From assembly GCF_003473485.1 (NCBI RefSeq), contig NC_053049.1, forward strand, positions 18,809,501 to 18,873,500: DNA of 64,000 nucleotides, written 5' to 3'. Positions 25,392-35,287 of the stretch are shown here, piece after piece; position 1 is the stretch's first letter; every line of letters begins with the position of its first letter. Below the pieces are notes generated by a model. That model was not told the DNA's origin. It searched no databases and saw only the letters and a list, made by a program, of their open reading frames with translations. A program made the translations under genes and the position numbers. This stretch comes from Medicago truncatula. Lineage: Eukaryota; Streptophyta; Magnoliopsida; Fabales; Fabaceae.

Positions 25392-26519
25392 TTTGTAATA
25401 ACAAGTATTTGATTTGTTTTAAAAGCATAAAAGTTTAATCATTTGGTTGTAGATTATAGGGCTGATTTTCTTTTTTATTTGTATCTAATTGTTAATTGTT
25501 GATGTACTTTCTCAGGGTCCCATTGGAGAGCATGTGTCTACATTTTACGACTTCAAGACGTTCAACATCAACAATATAATTTTTAGTCGAGACAAGGTTT
25601 TGTATTTGATATAGAATCAAGATGTTAAATTTTAGACACCTTAGGTTGATTGAATATTTTTAATGAATTGATATGTTGAAAAACTAATCTCAATAAATTG
25701 ATTTAGTCTTTATCAATATTTATTTTATGAACTTTTGTCTTGCACAAATGATATATTACACATGAACTCTTATTTGATGAATCCTAATTGATGCTTTTAA
25801 ACAAATCTCCCGATATGTTAAACATCATCCTAAAGGTTGCATACAATTGATTCACATCATCTAATTTGGACAAACCTTTTCTTATAAGAAGACATATTAA
25901 CTTCATCATGTTTTATTATGACGGATTTTCACTTAACATAGTTTCTTCAATATAATGTATCAAAAGCTTCAATCAACCATTGATCAATAATCATGATTTT
26001 TATTTTTATTTTTTATTTTTTATTTTATTTTTATATTTTTGACAATATAGGACATAATCCTTTAAGTGTCATTTCATTTCATTTATTTGACAATCAATAT
26101 ATGACTTTTTTTCTCCTTTGATTTGTCAATTAGATAGTTACTATTAAATAATTTTTTCAGGGACTATTAAAAATATTGTTAATTTTGCTATCTACACTGT
26201 ATTATAAATAACATCTATTTGCAAGAAATTCCACGCACAATTTCAATATAAAATTGTATTCTTTCCAATCTTTTATCTCAATATCATGTCTTTTTTGCTT
26301 TTTGTTTTCTTTTTTTCTTTCTAAGTTTCACGTATTTGGTATTATTAACAAGTCAAAATGAATTATATTAACACGAAAGTTTCATATATTTGTATGTGAA
26401 AATGATGTAATTTGTGTAATTGAAGTTAATTATAGAAATCTATGTCATAATAATAAGAATTTAAGTGTTGGTGTGTAATTTATGTTTTTCTTTAAGACGG
26501 CAAAATGAATTATATTACT
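25382..26519. other. Gene-free AT-rich stretch with one candidate short exon
   Basis: The only coding-like piece is 25516-25596, between CTCAG and GTTTTG. It reads GPIGEHVSTFYDFKTF and then NINNIIFSRDK. It has no recognised homology and no partner exons. The remainder is AT-rich with no signal. Confidence 0.35.
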
Positions 26520-27200
26520 ACCACACTGTACTTTTTCAAGCACAAGATGTACTCTAGAGAAGAGCAAAAGTCAACAAAGATACAATATTAACAGAAAACA
26601 AGAAACAGCACATCAAAGGACTAAGCCACCAATTGTGATAGTCAAAAGCAATGTTGCTGAATTTTGCCTTCGACCACCAGAAGGAGATGAGCTTAACACG
26701 ATCTAAAAGTTGGAATGTCGGACAAGCCTTGTTAGAGAAAATCTTGTTATTTCGTTCTTTTCAAATAATCCAAATGCAAGCACTTCAAATCATAATCATA
26801 AAAGAGCGTTTCGATTTTGAAGTACCGGCTAAATAGGCAAACTAATGTAAATGATCGGAAACAACATACGGGGAGGCCGAAACAAAGCTTAGCCACCGAA
26901 GCACGTAATACCACAACGATCCAAACACAATACAATTCAGAAAATGGGTGAGCCGCAGATTCTTAGTGACCGCACCCATCCACACAAAGCTGAACATCTT
27001 GTGGAATAATACGATGTTTGTAAATTGTCCTTAGGCAATCTATTCCGCAATAATAGCCAAACAAACAAAGACACCTTCAAAGGGATATCTTGATTCCAAA
27101 AGTAATCCAGGACCACAACCACCTGATGAGGGACCTTGCTGGTAAGAAGACGATACGCACCGCACAAGAATCCAAATCCAACAATGATGTATATCAATCT
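26520..27200 (-). pseudogene. 3' end of LINE ORF2 (zinc-binding RT domain and tail)
   Basis: On the minus strand, 27197-26940 reads GAYRLLTSKVPHQ, then QDIPLKVSLFVWLLLRNRLP. This is the start of the zf-RVT domain that follows reverse transcriptase in plant LINEs. Further down, near 26700-26600, QLLDRVKLISFWW and KAKFSNIAFDYHNWWLSPL mark the usual ORF2 tail. Frameshifts and a stop separate the two pieces, and the reverse transcriptase core is absent. Confidence 0.8.
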
Positions 27201-27340
27201 GTGTAATTTATGTTATGAGTGCAACGTTTTCCACTCCAAGTATTTAAAAGTCCAGGCAGAAAAAATAATCACTATTTTTTGGGATGCATATTCACACTTT
27301 TGCTTGAAGAGTGATATGAAAACCAAAATTGAAAATTTTA

Positions 27341-27350
27341 AAAAAAAAAA
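27341..27350 (-). terminator. Pol III terminator of tRNA-Val
   Basis: An A10 run on the plus strand gives T10 on the minus strand directly after the tRNA 3' end. This is a standard RNA polymerase III stop. Confidence 0.8.
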
Positions 27351-27424
27351 TGGCTTCGCCCAGGCTCGAACTGGGGACCTTCAGTGTGTTAGACTGACGT
27401 GATAACCAACTACACCACGAAACC
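27351..27424 (-). tRNA. tRNA-Val (anticodon AAC)
   Basis: The 74-base minus-strand sequence folds into a complete cloverleaf. The acceptor stem is GGTTTCG/CGAAGCC with discriminator A, and the D arm is GTGTAGTTGGTTATCAC. The anticodon arm is TCAGT-CTAACAC-ACTGA (anticodon AAC), and the T arm is CCCAG-TTCGAGC-CTGGG. Internal A and B boxes are intact and a T-run follows. It should be functional, or a recent copy. Confidence 0.95.
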
Positions 27425-28170
27425 ACTTGAGTCAAATTTTAAAACTGTTTGTATTTGTTCGCTGTAAAAATGAAATTAGGCCTAAATAGAAGTTCAGTAA
27501 TATCATGCACACTACCACATAAGATTTATTTCTATTATTATCCATAGATTATTATAGAGAATTACAAGTTTTATCATTCTCTGACCGTTTGATAAATAAC
27601 ATAAAGATGCTTTCATATACAACATATTTGAGCTTTGGAATGTTCCCACTCCATATGCTCAACTTGTCTTATGAAAAATAAGACTAAAATAATAAGGAGA
27701 AACTACACTATAACATCCACTAAAATATTTACATGTAAATATCTAAACTCTATAGATTTTTTAAACAAAACACAAACCAAATTTATAGAAAGAGGAGTTT
27801 CATTGGTGGTCGTTGGATCGAGATTGGTTGGCCTATGTTTTATTTTAGATTAATTTTAAGGATTATATAAGTATTTATGTTTAAATTTGGAGTATTCGAT
27901 CTTGATCTAATGGTCACCTGTGTCATGATTGCGTAAATGCGCGAGGTCTTGATCACGGAGAATCCAAATTCCTTCCAATTACATCATATATTTAATTTTT
28001 AAGTGTATATTACATATCAATGCTTGTTGAAAAATTACTTCAACAATATTTAGTAGAGGTCATTTTGTCTGGAGCATAGATGATCAAACTTCTCTTGGAT
28101 TATATTTACAGTAAGCTACTTTTTCTATGATCAAAATTCATAGTCTCTAAAGAAAAAACACAAGAAAGTA
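27425..28170. other. Spacer between tRNA-Val and the P450 fragment
   Basis: AT-rich, with no supported gene. A segment near 27635 (ATGTTCCCACTCCATATGCT) recurs at about 32050, so part of it is a dispersed repeat. Confidence 0.4.
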
Positions 28171-29650
28171 ATGGATATTTTGTACACCTTGTTGACTTTC
28201 ATAGCCTTCTTTTTTCTAGCAATTTTCCTAGCCATATGTTTCATCATGATGACAATCTTCAAAGGAAAATCCATAGGGGACCCAAAATATGCACCTGTAA
28301 AAGGCACAGTGTTCAACCAACTATTCTACTTCAAGAAACTCCATGATTACCATGCTCAATTAGCAAAAACTCATCCAACTATGAGGCTTCTTGCACCAAA
28401 TCAAAGTGAGTTGTACAGAATAGATGTGAGAAATATTGAACATATATTGAAAACCAATTTTGATAAGTATTCTAAAGGTAAGTATAATCAAGATATTATT
28501 ACTGATCTTTTTGGTGAGGGGATTTTTGCTGTTGATGGTGACAAGTGGAAGCAACAGAGGAAAATTGCTAGCTATGAATTTTCTACAAGAGTTCTTCGAG
28601 ATTTTAGTTGTTCTGTGTTCAGAAAGAATGCTTCCAAGTTGGTTAGAGTTATATCAGAATTTTCTCATGAGGGTCTGGTTTTTGATATGCAAGTGAGTAG
28701 TTTTATTTTCCTAAAAATATTCAAGTTTATGTTGAGGAAGCTTTTAGTCAAGGCTTCTAATATCTGCAAGAGATTATTAGGTTTTTACATTGAGCCGTAC
28801 ACATTTTTACAAAACCGGCTGACAAGGAATATCACTTTTTATAAACTCATTTTATACCTTATCTTTATTCAACGTAGGACTTACGTTTTTTATTCAATAA
28901 CGATATGTCCCAAAACATATAATATTACAATACAAAGCATGATGTATATACAATTTTCTATTATTCTTAGGACTTACAAATGAGATGTGCATTGGACTCT
29001 ATATTCAAAGTTGGATTTGGAACAGAATTGAATTGCTTAGAAGGATCAAGCAAAGGGAACTGAATTCATGAAAGCATTTGATGAATCAAATGCTTTAATT
29101 TATTGGCGCTATGTTGATCCAATTTGGAATCTTAAGACTTGTGTCCCTAAGTGCTTTCCTTTCATGTGACTGTAATCTAAATATTTCCATGTTAAAATGC
29201 ACCTATAAACAACATTATATATTAGATTTTGTGTCTTGTTATGATACTATTTTTCAAGGATGGAAGAACTGCTGATGCGCCGGATGTTCTTCCCGATGGA
29301 CACAAAGTGGAAAAGGGCGATGGAGTGTACTACTTGGCCTATGCTATGGGTCGAATGTCTTCCATCTGGGGGGAAGACGTCGATGAATTTTGTCCTGAAA
29401 GATGGATTAACAACGGAATTTTCCAGCCTGAATCACCATTCAAATTCGTAGCATTCCATGTAATTTGTAAATTTGTTTTCCTTCAAATTTTATTGCTTGA
29501 TAAGACCTTTTTTTTATGACACATTATAGTGTGTAAGTTTCCATGTTTCAATGCAGGCTGGACCACGAATGTGCTTAGGGAAGGACTTTGCATACAGACA
29601 AATGAAAATAGTTGCAATGTGTGTTCTTAATTTCTATAATCAAGAAATGA
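28171..29650 (+). pseudogene. Cytochrome P450 pseudogene, CYP704-like
   Basis: Exon 1 (28171-28692, ATG start) encodes a 20-residue membrane anchor, a Pro/Gly region and the N-terminal third of a plant P450 (GIFAVDGDKWKQQRKIASYEF). This is typical of the CYP86-clan fatty-acid hydroxylases such as CYP704. Exon 2 begins at 28971 (DLQMRCALDSIFKVGFGTEL) but hits a frameshift and TGA near 29060. The exons for the I-helix and ExxR are missing. The C-terminal parts survive at 29258-29459 (GDGVYYLAYAMGRMSSIWGE, PERW) and from 29557 (AGPRMCLGKDFAYRQMK), the latter carrying the haem-binding Cys. The central deletion and frameshift make it non-functional. Confidence 0.9.
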
Positions 29651-30100
29651 TTGAGTATTCTCTCTCTTCTTCTTTTTTGACAACCACCATGGCCAATTTG
29701 TGAAGGGATGGCCATCATCGCGACGCCATAAGCCGCAATGGCGTGTTTATATGGTAGATAACATTTTCTAGAAGCACTTCGAGATGCAAAGTCATTAATT
29801 ATTATATCCATAATGTTTATTTTTTCTCGTAAGAAAAAAGGAATGACGTTTTTGTTAAGGGTTATACCAAAGGTTTGCACTGGATTGACTCATCGACTGG
29901 TGGTTGGATGTTGATAAACAACATTCATAGCATAGGACATCAATCTCTTTCAATCTTTCTCAAATGCCATTCTCTAATTACAACATCTTTCAATCTAATG
30001 GATTATTTCTTTGAGAATCAAATGAACTCCAACCACATTGTTATTTTCCATATATAGCTTCAATTTAAACATGTCTACCTTAACCCACATCGGTGATGGA
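29651..30100. other. Spacer after the P450 fragment
   Basis: No recognisable gene. The minus-strand open frame at 29575-29880 overlaps the P450 tail and has no domain. Confidence 0.35.
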
Positions 30101-31120
30101 ACCGCAAGATGCATGTAAGAACCACTTAAAACTTTAGATAATGGTGCATGTAAGAACAGCATGATGCTCGTATTTTCCTCAAGTAGTATAATGTCTACTC
30201 TTAGATCCTGTAATTTGAGGATTTCGACGAGATGTGGACTTAGCGTGAAAGGGTCTAAAAGTCTTAGAGTTTGACAAGACGTGAGTTAGTAATACAAGAC
30301 CGTCGAAGCCAAGCAGTTACTGTTGAGGCATGAAGATTTTGAATTTCAAAAAGAAGCGGATTTCTCAATGAAAATGTGGGAGACAAGCGGTTGTCCAAAT
30401 GGAGGAAGTGCTGATTGGGGAATGAGGCTTTTTCCAGTTATTTTGCTATGTAAAAATAGTAGTTTTTCATAAGGAAAATAGTTCGCAAATCACTTATAGA
30501 AATTCTACAACACTCGAAGTACTGGCGAGAGAGAAAAGAGTTATACAAAATGTATGTAAATGATTTGTTGAACCTTTATTTTTAATGCAATGTAATTTAT
30601 CTTTTCTTGAAGTTTCTGCGTTTTTAACTTTTAGCCTTTATCTTGCATTTACTGCATTTTCTTTTATTTTAAACCTTTTTCTGTCGAAAAGCGCCATACG
30701 GTCTCTTCTTGTTCATAAAGCAACCTATGAATTTGATGAACACACACTCCTTATTTTCTTAAAAACTTTGCACAACATGTCCTAGAATTTCTGCTTTGAT
30801 GCTGCTTGTAATAACTAAAACCAACCCTTATTGTTTATCAAAAACACCGATAAGGACCAGCGTAAAGAGAAAAGAGTCACAAAGTGTATGTAAAGATTTG
30901 ATGAAGCATCTTTAATTCAATGCAATGTAATTTATTTTTCTTTAAGTTTCTTTGCCTTTTAAGTTCAAAGTGTTTTTTACTTTAAACTTCAAACCTTACT
31001 TTTGATTTATGTCGAAAGACAATTATCCTCATCATAAAAACGGTTTTCTTCATCTTGTTCATAAAAGACTCATCTCATATGATGAACATTAAAACATTTC
31101 CAGTTTGATCCTACGAGTAA
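30101..31120. mobile_element. Probable LTR-derived repeat with internal tandem duplication
   Basis: Two related blocks, about 30530-30780 and 30860-31100, share GAGAAAAGAGT, AATGCAATGTAATTTAT and TTGAAGTTTCT-like phrases in the same order. The stretch around 30440 (TAAAAATAGTAGTTTTTCAT) resembles 47825-47845 (ATAAATAGTAGTTTCTCTTA). Both look like the promoter part of one old LTR family. Ends and target duplications are not visible. Confidence 0.35.
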
Positions 31121-31135
31121 CATTTTAAAACTAGT

Positions 31136-31216
31136 CTTGATGGCAGGATTCGAACCTGCGGGGGCAAAGCCCACATGATTTCTAGTCATGCCCGATAACC
31201 ACTCCGGCACATCCAC
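31136..31216 (-). tRNA. tRNA-Ser (anticodon AGA) with defective acceptor stem
   Basis: The minus strand reads as a class II tRNA. The anticodon arm is ATGA-CTAGAAA-TCAT (anticodon AGA), there is a long variable arm (TGGGCTTTGCCCC), and the T arm is GCAGG-TTCGAAT-CCTGC. The D arm is TGCCGGAGTGGTTATCGGGC. The acceptor 5' side is GTGGATG but the 3' side is CATCAAG, leaving mismatches at the outer pairs. A T4 stretch follows at 31127-31124. It is probably a decaying copy. Confidence 0.8.
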
Positions 31217-31370
31217 ATTGTTGCAAGATTTTATTTTACTAATTTTATGTTTTGTTTATACGAATTTTTTGTATTGAAAACTGTTGAAAAAATAAAAACG
31301 GCCGCTTTCAACTTGGCATCCAGCCATCCCTCACTTTTCTTCTACTCCCTAGTTGGACTACCAATTGATC

Positions 31371-31655
31371 ACTCATCCATTTTAAAATGAGTGTCGCTCT
31401 AGCCAATTACACACAAATTAAGAAATGAAATAAAGTAGTCAAATGTCATAACAATTTTACTAAAATAACCTTACTTATCAGAAAAATACAAACTTAAAAT
31501 TGTATTGAAAATTGTGTGAGAGAGAAAAGTTGGAGTATTTATTAAAGGTAAAGTTGGAAGAAAAAAATTAAAGTCGCATTGAAAATGTAAAGCGACATTC
31601 ATTTTAAAATTATTTTTTTGGCTAAAACGACACTCATTTTGAAACGGATGGAGTA
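31371..31655. mobile_element. MITE (copy 2 of the 24.8-kb family)
   Basis: Terminal inverted repeats are ACTCATCCATTTTAAAATGA (continuing GTGTCG) on the left and CGACACTCATTTTGAAACGG (continuing ATGGAG) on the right. The interior matches the element at 24842-25087. It is non-coding and 285 bp long. Confidence 0.8.
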
Positions 31656-31727
31656 TTATTTTTCCTACGGCATCATAATTACTTCTATTATATAAAAGGG
31701 GCATCCATAGAATATTACAGACAATTA

Positions 31728-32009
31728 CTCCCTCCGTCCTAAATTGTATGTCACTTTAGAAAAAATATTTGTCCCAAATTATATGTCACTTTAGAATACC
31801 AATGAAACATTAATGTTACTTTTTCTATTATATCCTTAACTATTTATTACTCTTTCTTTTTTCAATTCTTTCATTTATCTTTCCCATATCATTTATTAAG
31901 GATAATTTTGTAAAACAACTAATAATATATCTTTCCCACACAATATTAATTACATATCTTAATATGTGTGAAATGTTCAAAAACGTCATATAATTTGAGA
32001 CGGTGGAAG
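31728..32009. mobile_element. Stowaway-like MITE (282 bp)
   Basis: It begins CTCCCTCCGTCCTAAATTGT and ends with the near complement GACGGTGGAAG, flanked by TA on both sides. An internal copy of the TATGTCACTTTAGAA phrase follows the left end. TA target and the CTCCCTCCGT terminus are Tc1/mariner Stowaway features. Confidence 0.75.
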
Positions 32010-32690
32010 TAGAAGACTAAATGATTTTATATAAGAGATTTGACCGAGGAAATGTTCCCACTCCATATGCTCAACCTGTCAATTATATAGGAAATTTGAA
32101 AAATGGCTAAAAGTCTAAAACAAAAAGGAAAAATTAGACTAACATCCACCAAATTATATTCAAAATATAATAAGCAAAACTACTCATACGTTCCCTTCAT
32201 TAAATTTTAAGTAACTAGCATTCAACGCAACAGTGTTTGACGAAGAAATATTGTTTGACGACTTTTAAAACTATTTAAAAACCCAGAAATTTCTTCTTCA
32301 CCTTCAAAGTAACTCAATCTCCATCAAATCTAGAAAGAAGATCTTCAAATAACTGATTAGATCCGATTTCATATTAAACAATTCTTCAACAAGATCATGC
32401 ATCAATCTCAAGTTATTACCCTCAACTTTGTACTTACGATAAAAAAAATACATCAATAATTAATAAGAATAATTGAGTAAAATCATCATTACTTCTTTTA
32501 TTTAAGGCTTAATTACACTCTTGGTCCTTGCACTTTGACCAATTCACGAAATTGGTTCTTCCACTTTTAAATCGAACAAAATCGTCCCTAAACTATATGT
32601 TTTTTGCAGTTTTATACTTAATAATTTTATATAGTTCATAAATATTATTTTTTTCCTTTTATTAAGGATAATAATGATAAAGCAATTTAA
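32010..32690. other. Gene-free spacer with dispersed repeat
   Basis: AT-rich. At about 32505-32640 the phrase GGCTTAATTACACTCTTGGT begins a dispersed non-coding repeat related to 9301-9480. No gene is seen. Confidence 0.45.
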
Positions 32691-33295
32691 GAGTAATTAA
32701 TATGCAGGAGATAAGAGAAATAGGTGCCATACTAGAAAATCAGAGCATTGCAGCAACAGAAACACAAGGAAACATAAATTCTCATTAAACATGCAGAAGC
32801 TACATAGAATGTTCTAACCTTCCATCAAACATTCACAGATATTGGAAAAAATAAATTTCCATATACATTTGCAATTGCAGAACATTCACAGAATCACTCC
32901 CCCTCAAAGATGCAACCATTGAGTGATTACTGACACAAGCACTCCCCCTGAATACATGCATATATAAACAGAAGTCTTTGAAGCTGACAGATGTTGCAAC
33001 TTCTATTGGCCCATTATAAGAACATGCATGCATAAATACTAACACCAAATCAGGAGTTCTTCAAAACACAGGCACAAGCAGACATAAACTAAAGCATACA
33101 CACATTGCAGAGATGTGTTCCAACATCACCTGACACATTAACATCACCTGACACATTATCTGCTAAACATACTCAGGCATACAAATCTGCTATCATCACC
33201 TGACACAACAACAATGATATCTTACTCCCCCTTTTTATCCATAAAATGTGCCAAAATAAGAACAGAGAGAGACCCAGATCCATATGAATTAATTG
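32691..33295 (-). mobile_element. 3' untranslated region of Sirevirus-like element 2 with multiple polypurine tracts
   Basis: Read on the minus strand, the end of pol is followed by AAAAAGGGGGAGTAAG (33241-33226) and then repeated GGGGGAGTG motifs near 32950 and 32900. Two adjacent copies of TGTCAGGTGATGTT also occur. Sireviruses characteristically carry several polypurine tracts downstream of pol. No 3' LTR remains beyond it. Confidence 0.65.
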
Positions 33296-34735
33296 CTAGA
33301 ACTCCTTATGTAAGCAGATACCCAACTTGCTCCATAACTTCTCAAATTGTTTTACATCCAAAGCCTTGGTAAAAATGTCAGCCAATTGTTCTTCAGTAGA
33401 TACATGTTCAAGAGTCACAATCTTTTCTTCAACAAGATCCCTGATGTAATGATGTCTTATATCAATGTGTTTTGTTATGCTATGTTGGATAGGATTCTTT
33501 GAGATGATAGGTTGTCACAATACAATGTCAAAACACCTTGTTTAACATCATACTCTTCCAGCATTTGCTTCATCCAAACTAACTGAGAACAGATGCTACC
33601 AGCTGCTATATACTCTGCTTCAACAGTAGATAGAGATACAAAATTTTGTTTCTTGCTAAACCAAGAGACTAGATTATTTCCAAGAAAGAAACAACCTCCA
33701 GAGGTACTCTTTCTGTCATCTGCATTACCAGCCCAGTCAACATCACAATATCCAATTAACTTAGAGTTTGCACTGTGTGAATACAAAATTCCATAGTCAT
33801 TGGGGCCATTGATGTACTTCAGGATCCTTTTCCGTTGAGTCAGATGACTTATTTTAGGATCTGTTTGATATCTAGCACAAGTTATATCAGGTCTGCTTGC
33901 AGTGAGATATAACAGACTCTCAATCATACTTCTGTACATGCTTTGATCAACTGCAACTTCATTCTCATCTTTTGACAGCTTTAAGTGAGTAGCTGCTGGT
34001 GTTCTCTTATGACTTGCATTGTCAAGGCCAAATTTCTTGACAATGTTTTTAGCATACTTGCTTTGAGAGATAAATATAGTGTCTTCCATCTGTTTGATTG
34101 GAAGCCAAGAAAATAAGTTAATTCTCCCACAAGACCCATCTCAAATTCAGATTGCATCTGATGGACGAAATGTTGGACCATCTGGTTCGACATTCCACCA
34201 AACACAATGTCATCAACATAGATTTGAGCTATCATAAGTCGCCCTATTTCTTCCTTAACAAACAGGGTTTTGTCTGTTCCTCCTTTCATGTACCCTTGAT
34301 TGATCAAGAATTCAGTAAGTCTTTAATGCCATGCTATGGGAGCTTGTTTTAACCAATACAGAGCTTTCTTCAACTTATAAACATGATCAGGGAAATTAGG
34401 ATTAATAAACCCTTTAGGTTTTTCAACATAGACCTCTTCATGTAAGTACCCATTTAGGAAGACACTTTTCACATCCATTTGGAACAACTTGAACTTCAGA
34501 ATGCAAGCTACTCCCAAAAGTAACCTTATGGATTCTAACCTAGCAACAGGAGCAAATGTTTCATCAAAATCTAGCCCTTCTATCTGAGTGTACCCCTGAG
34601 TAACAAGTCTTGCTTTATTCCTGGTAACTGTCCCATTTTCATCTGACTTGTTCTTGTAAATCCATTTTGTTCCAATAACATTTATGTTATCTGGTCTTGA
34701 AACTAGGTCCCATACTTCACATTATTAGGAACATT
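33296..34735 (-). pseudogene. Decayed Ty1/copia (Sirevirus-like) pol: reverse transcriptase and RNase H
   Basis: On the minus strand, from 34735 down, the reading frame gives the RT core (FQMDVKSVFLNGYLHEEVYV), an active site with YVDD near 34220, and then RNase H (DVDWAGNADDRKSTSGGCFF, AEYIAAG, YCDN). A C-terminal tail ends at a TAG at 33298-33296. A stop replaces a sense codon at 34325, and frameshifts lie near 34090 and 33490. Gag, protease and integrase are missing because of an internal deletion, so the element cannot move by itself. Confidence 0.9.
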
Positions 34736-35204
34736 CTGATCACCTCCAAACATTCCTAAGTAGACAACACAATCTTAGGAAATCACAAACCGATATGATC
34801 TTGTGCTAAATACACGCAGCTTGACCAACAAGAATTAAGGCATGGATTCCTTAAATAAAATAGCACGTGCGTAAAACAAGGCAGGGTCAGGTCAACTGAA
34901 CCATGCCAGGATGTTGGCACATCGTGCTCAACATCTCACATGAATATTTGTTTTAGGCAAAAGTGAAATCAATATACAAATATCTAACACCATGACATGA
35001 CTATAAAAGTTGGTCTTCCACCAGGAAAATTCTTCAGGATCTTCATTGAACTTTGGAACTTTTCCAAAGTCAGATTTTTTGTTGTTTCCATAATCGTATG
35101 GAATAGTGTGATTGTCTTTGTCAGTTTCACTAGAACAGTGTGATTGTCTTTTTCTATTCCACTGTTAAGTGTTTTGACAACAGACCAAGGCTCTAGATAC
35201 CAAT
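34736..35204 (-). mobile_element. Deletion scar, LTR-like scrap and gag start of Sirevirus-like element 2
   Basis: Next to the primer site (about 35192-35203, TTGGTATCTAGAGCC on the minus strand), the minus strand carries the beginning of a Sirevirus gag. Around 35080-34985 it reads KSDFGKVPKFNED and EEFSWWKTNFYSHV. Gag breaks off near 34980. Between there and the RT fragment lies unrelated sequence that begins TGTTGAGCACGATGTGCCAA on the minus strand, like the start of a different copia LTR. Roughly 2.5-3 kb of coding sequence has been lost here. Confidence 0.7.
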
Positions 35205-35287
35205 TGAAGGTGAGAAAAACACAAGAAGGGGGGTTGAATTGTGTTAGCTTTTTCTTCAAATTCTCCTAAGCTGGAAACACTGTTAAG

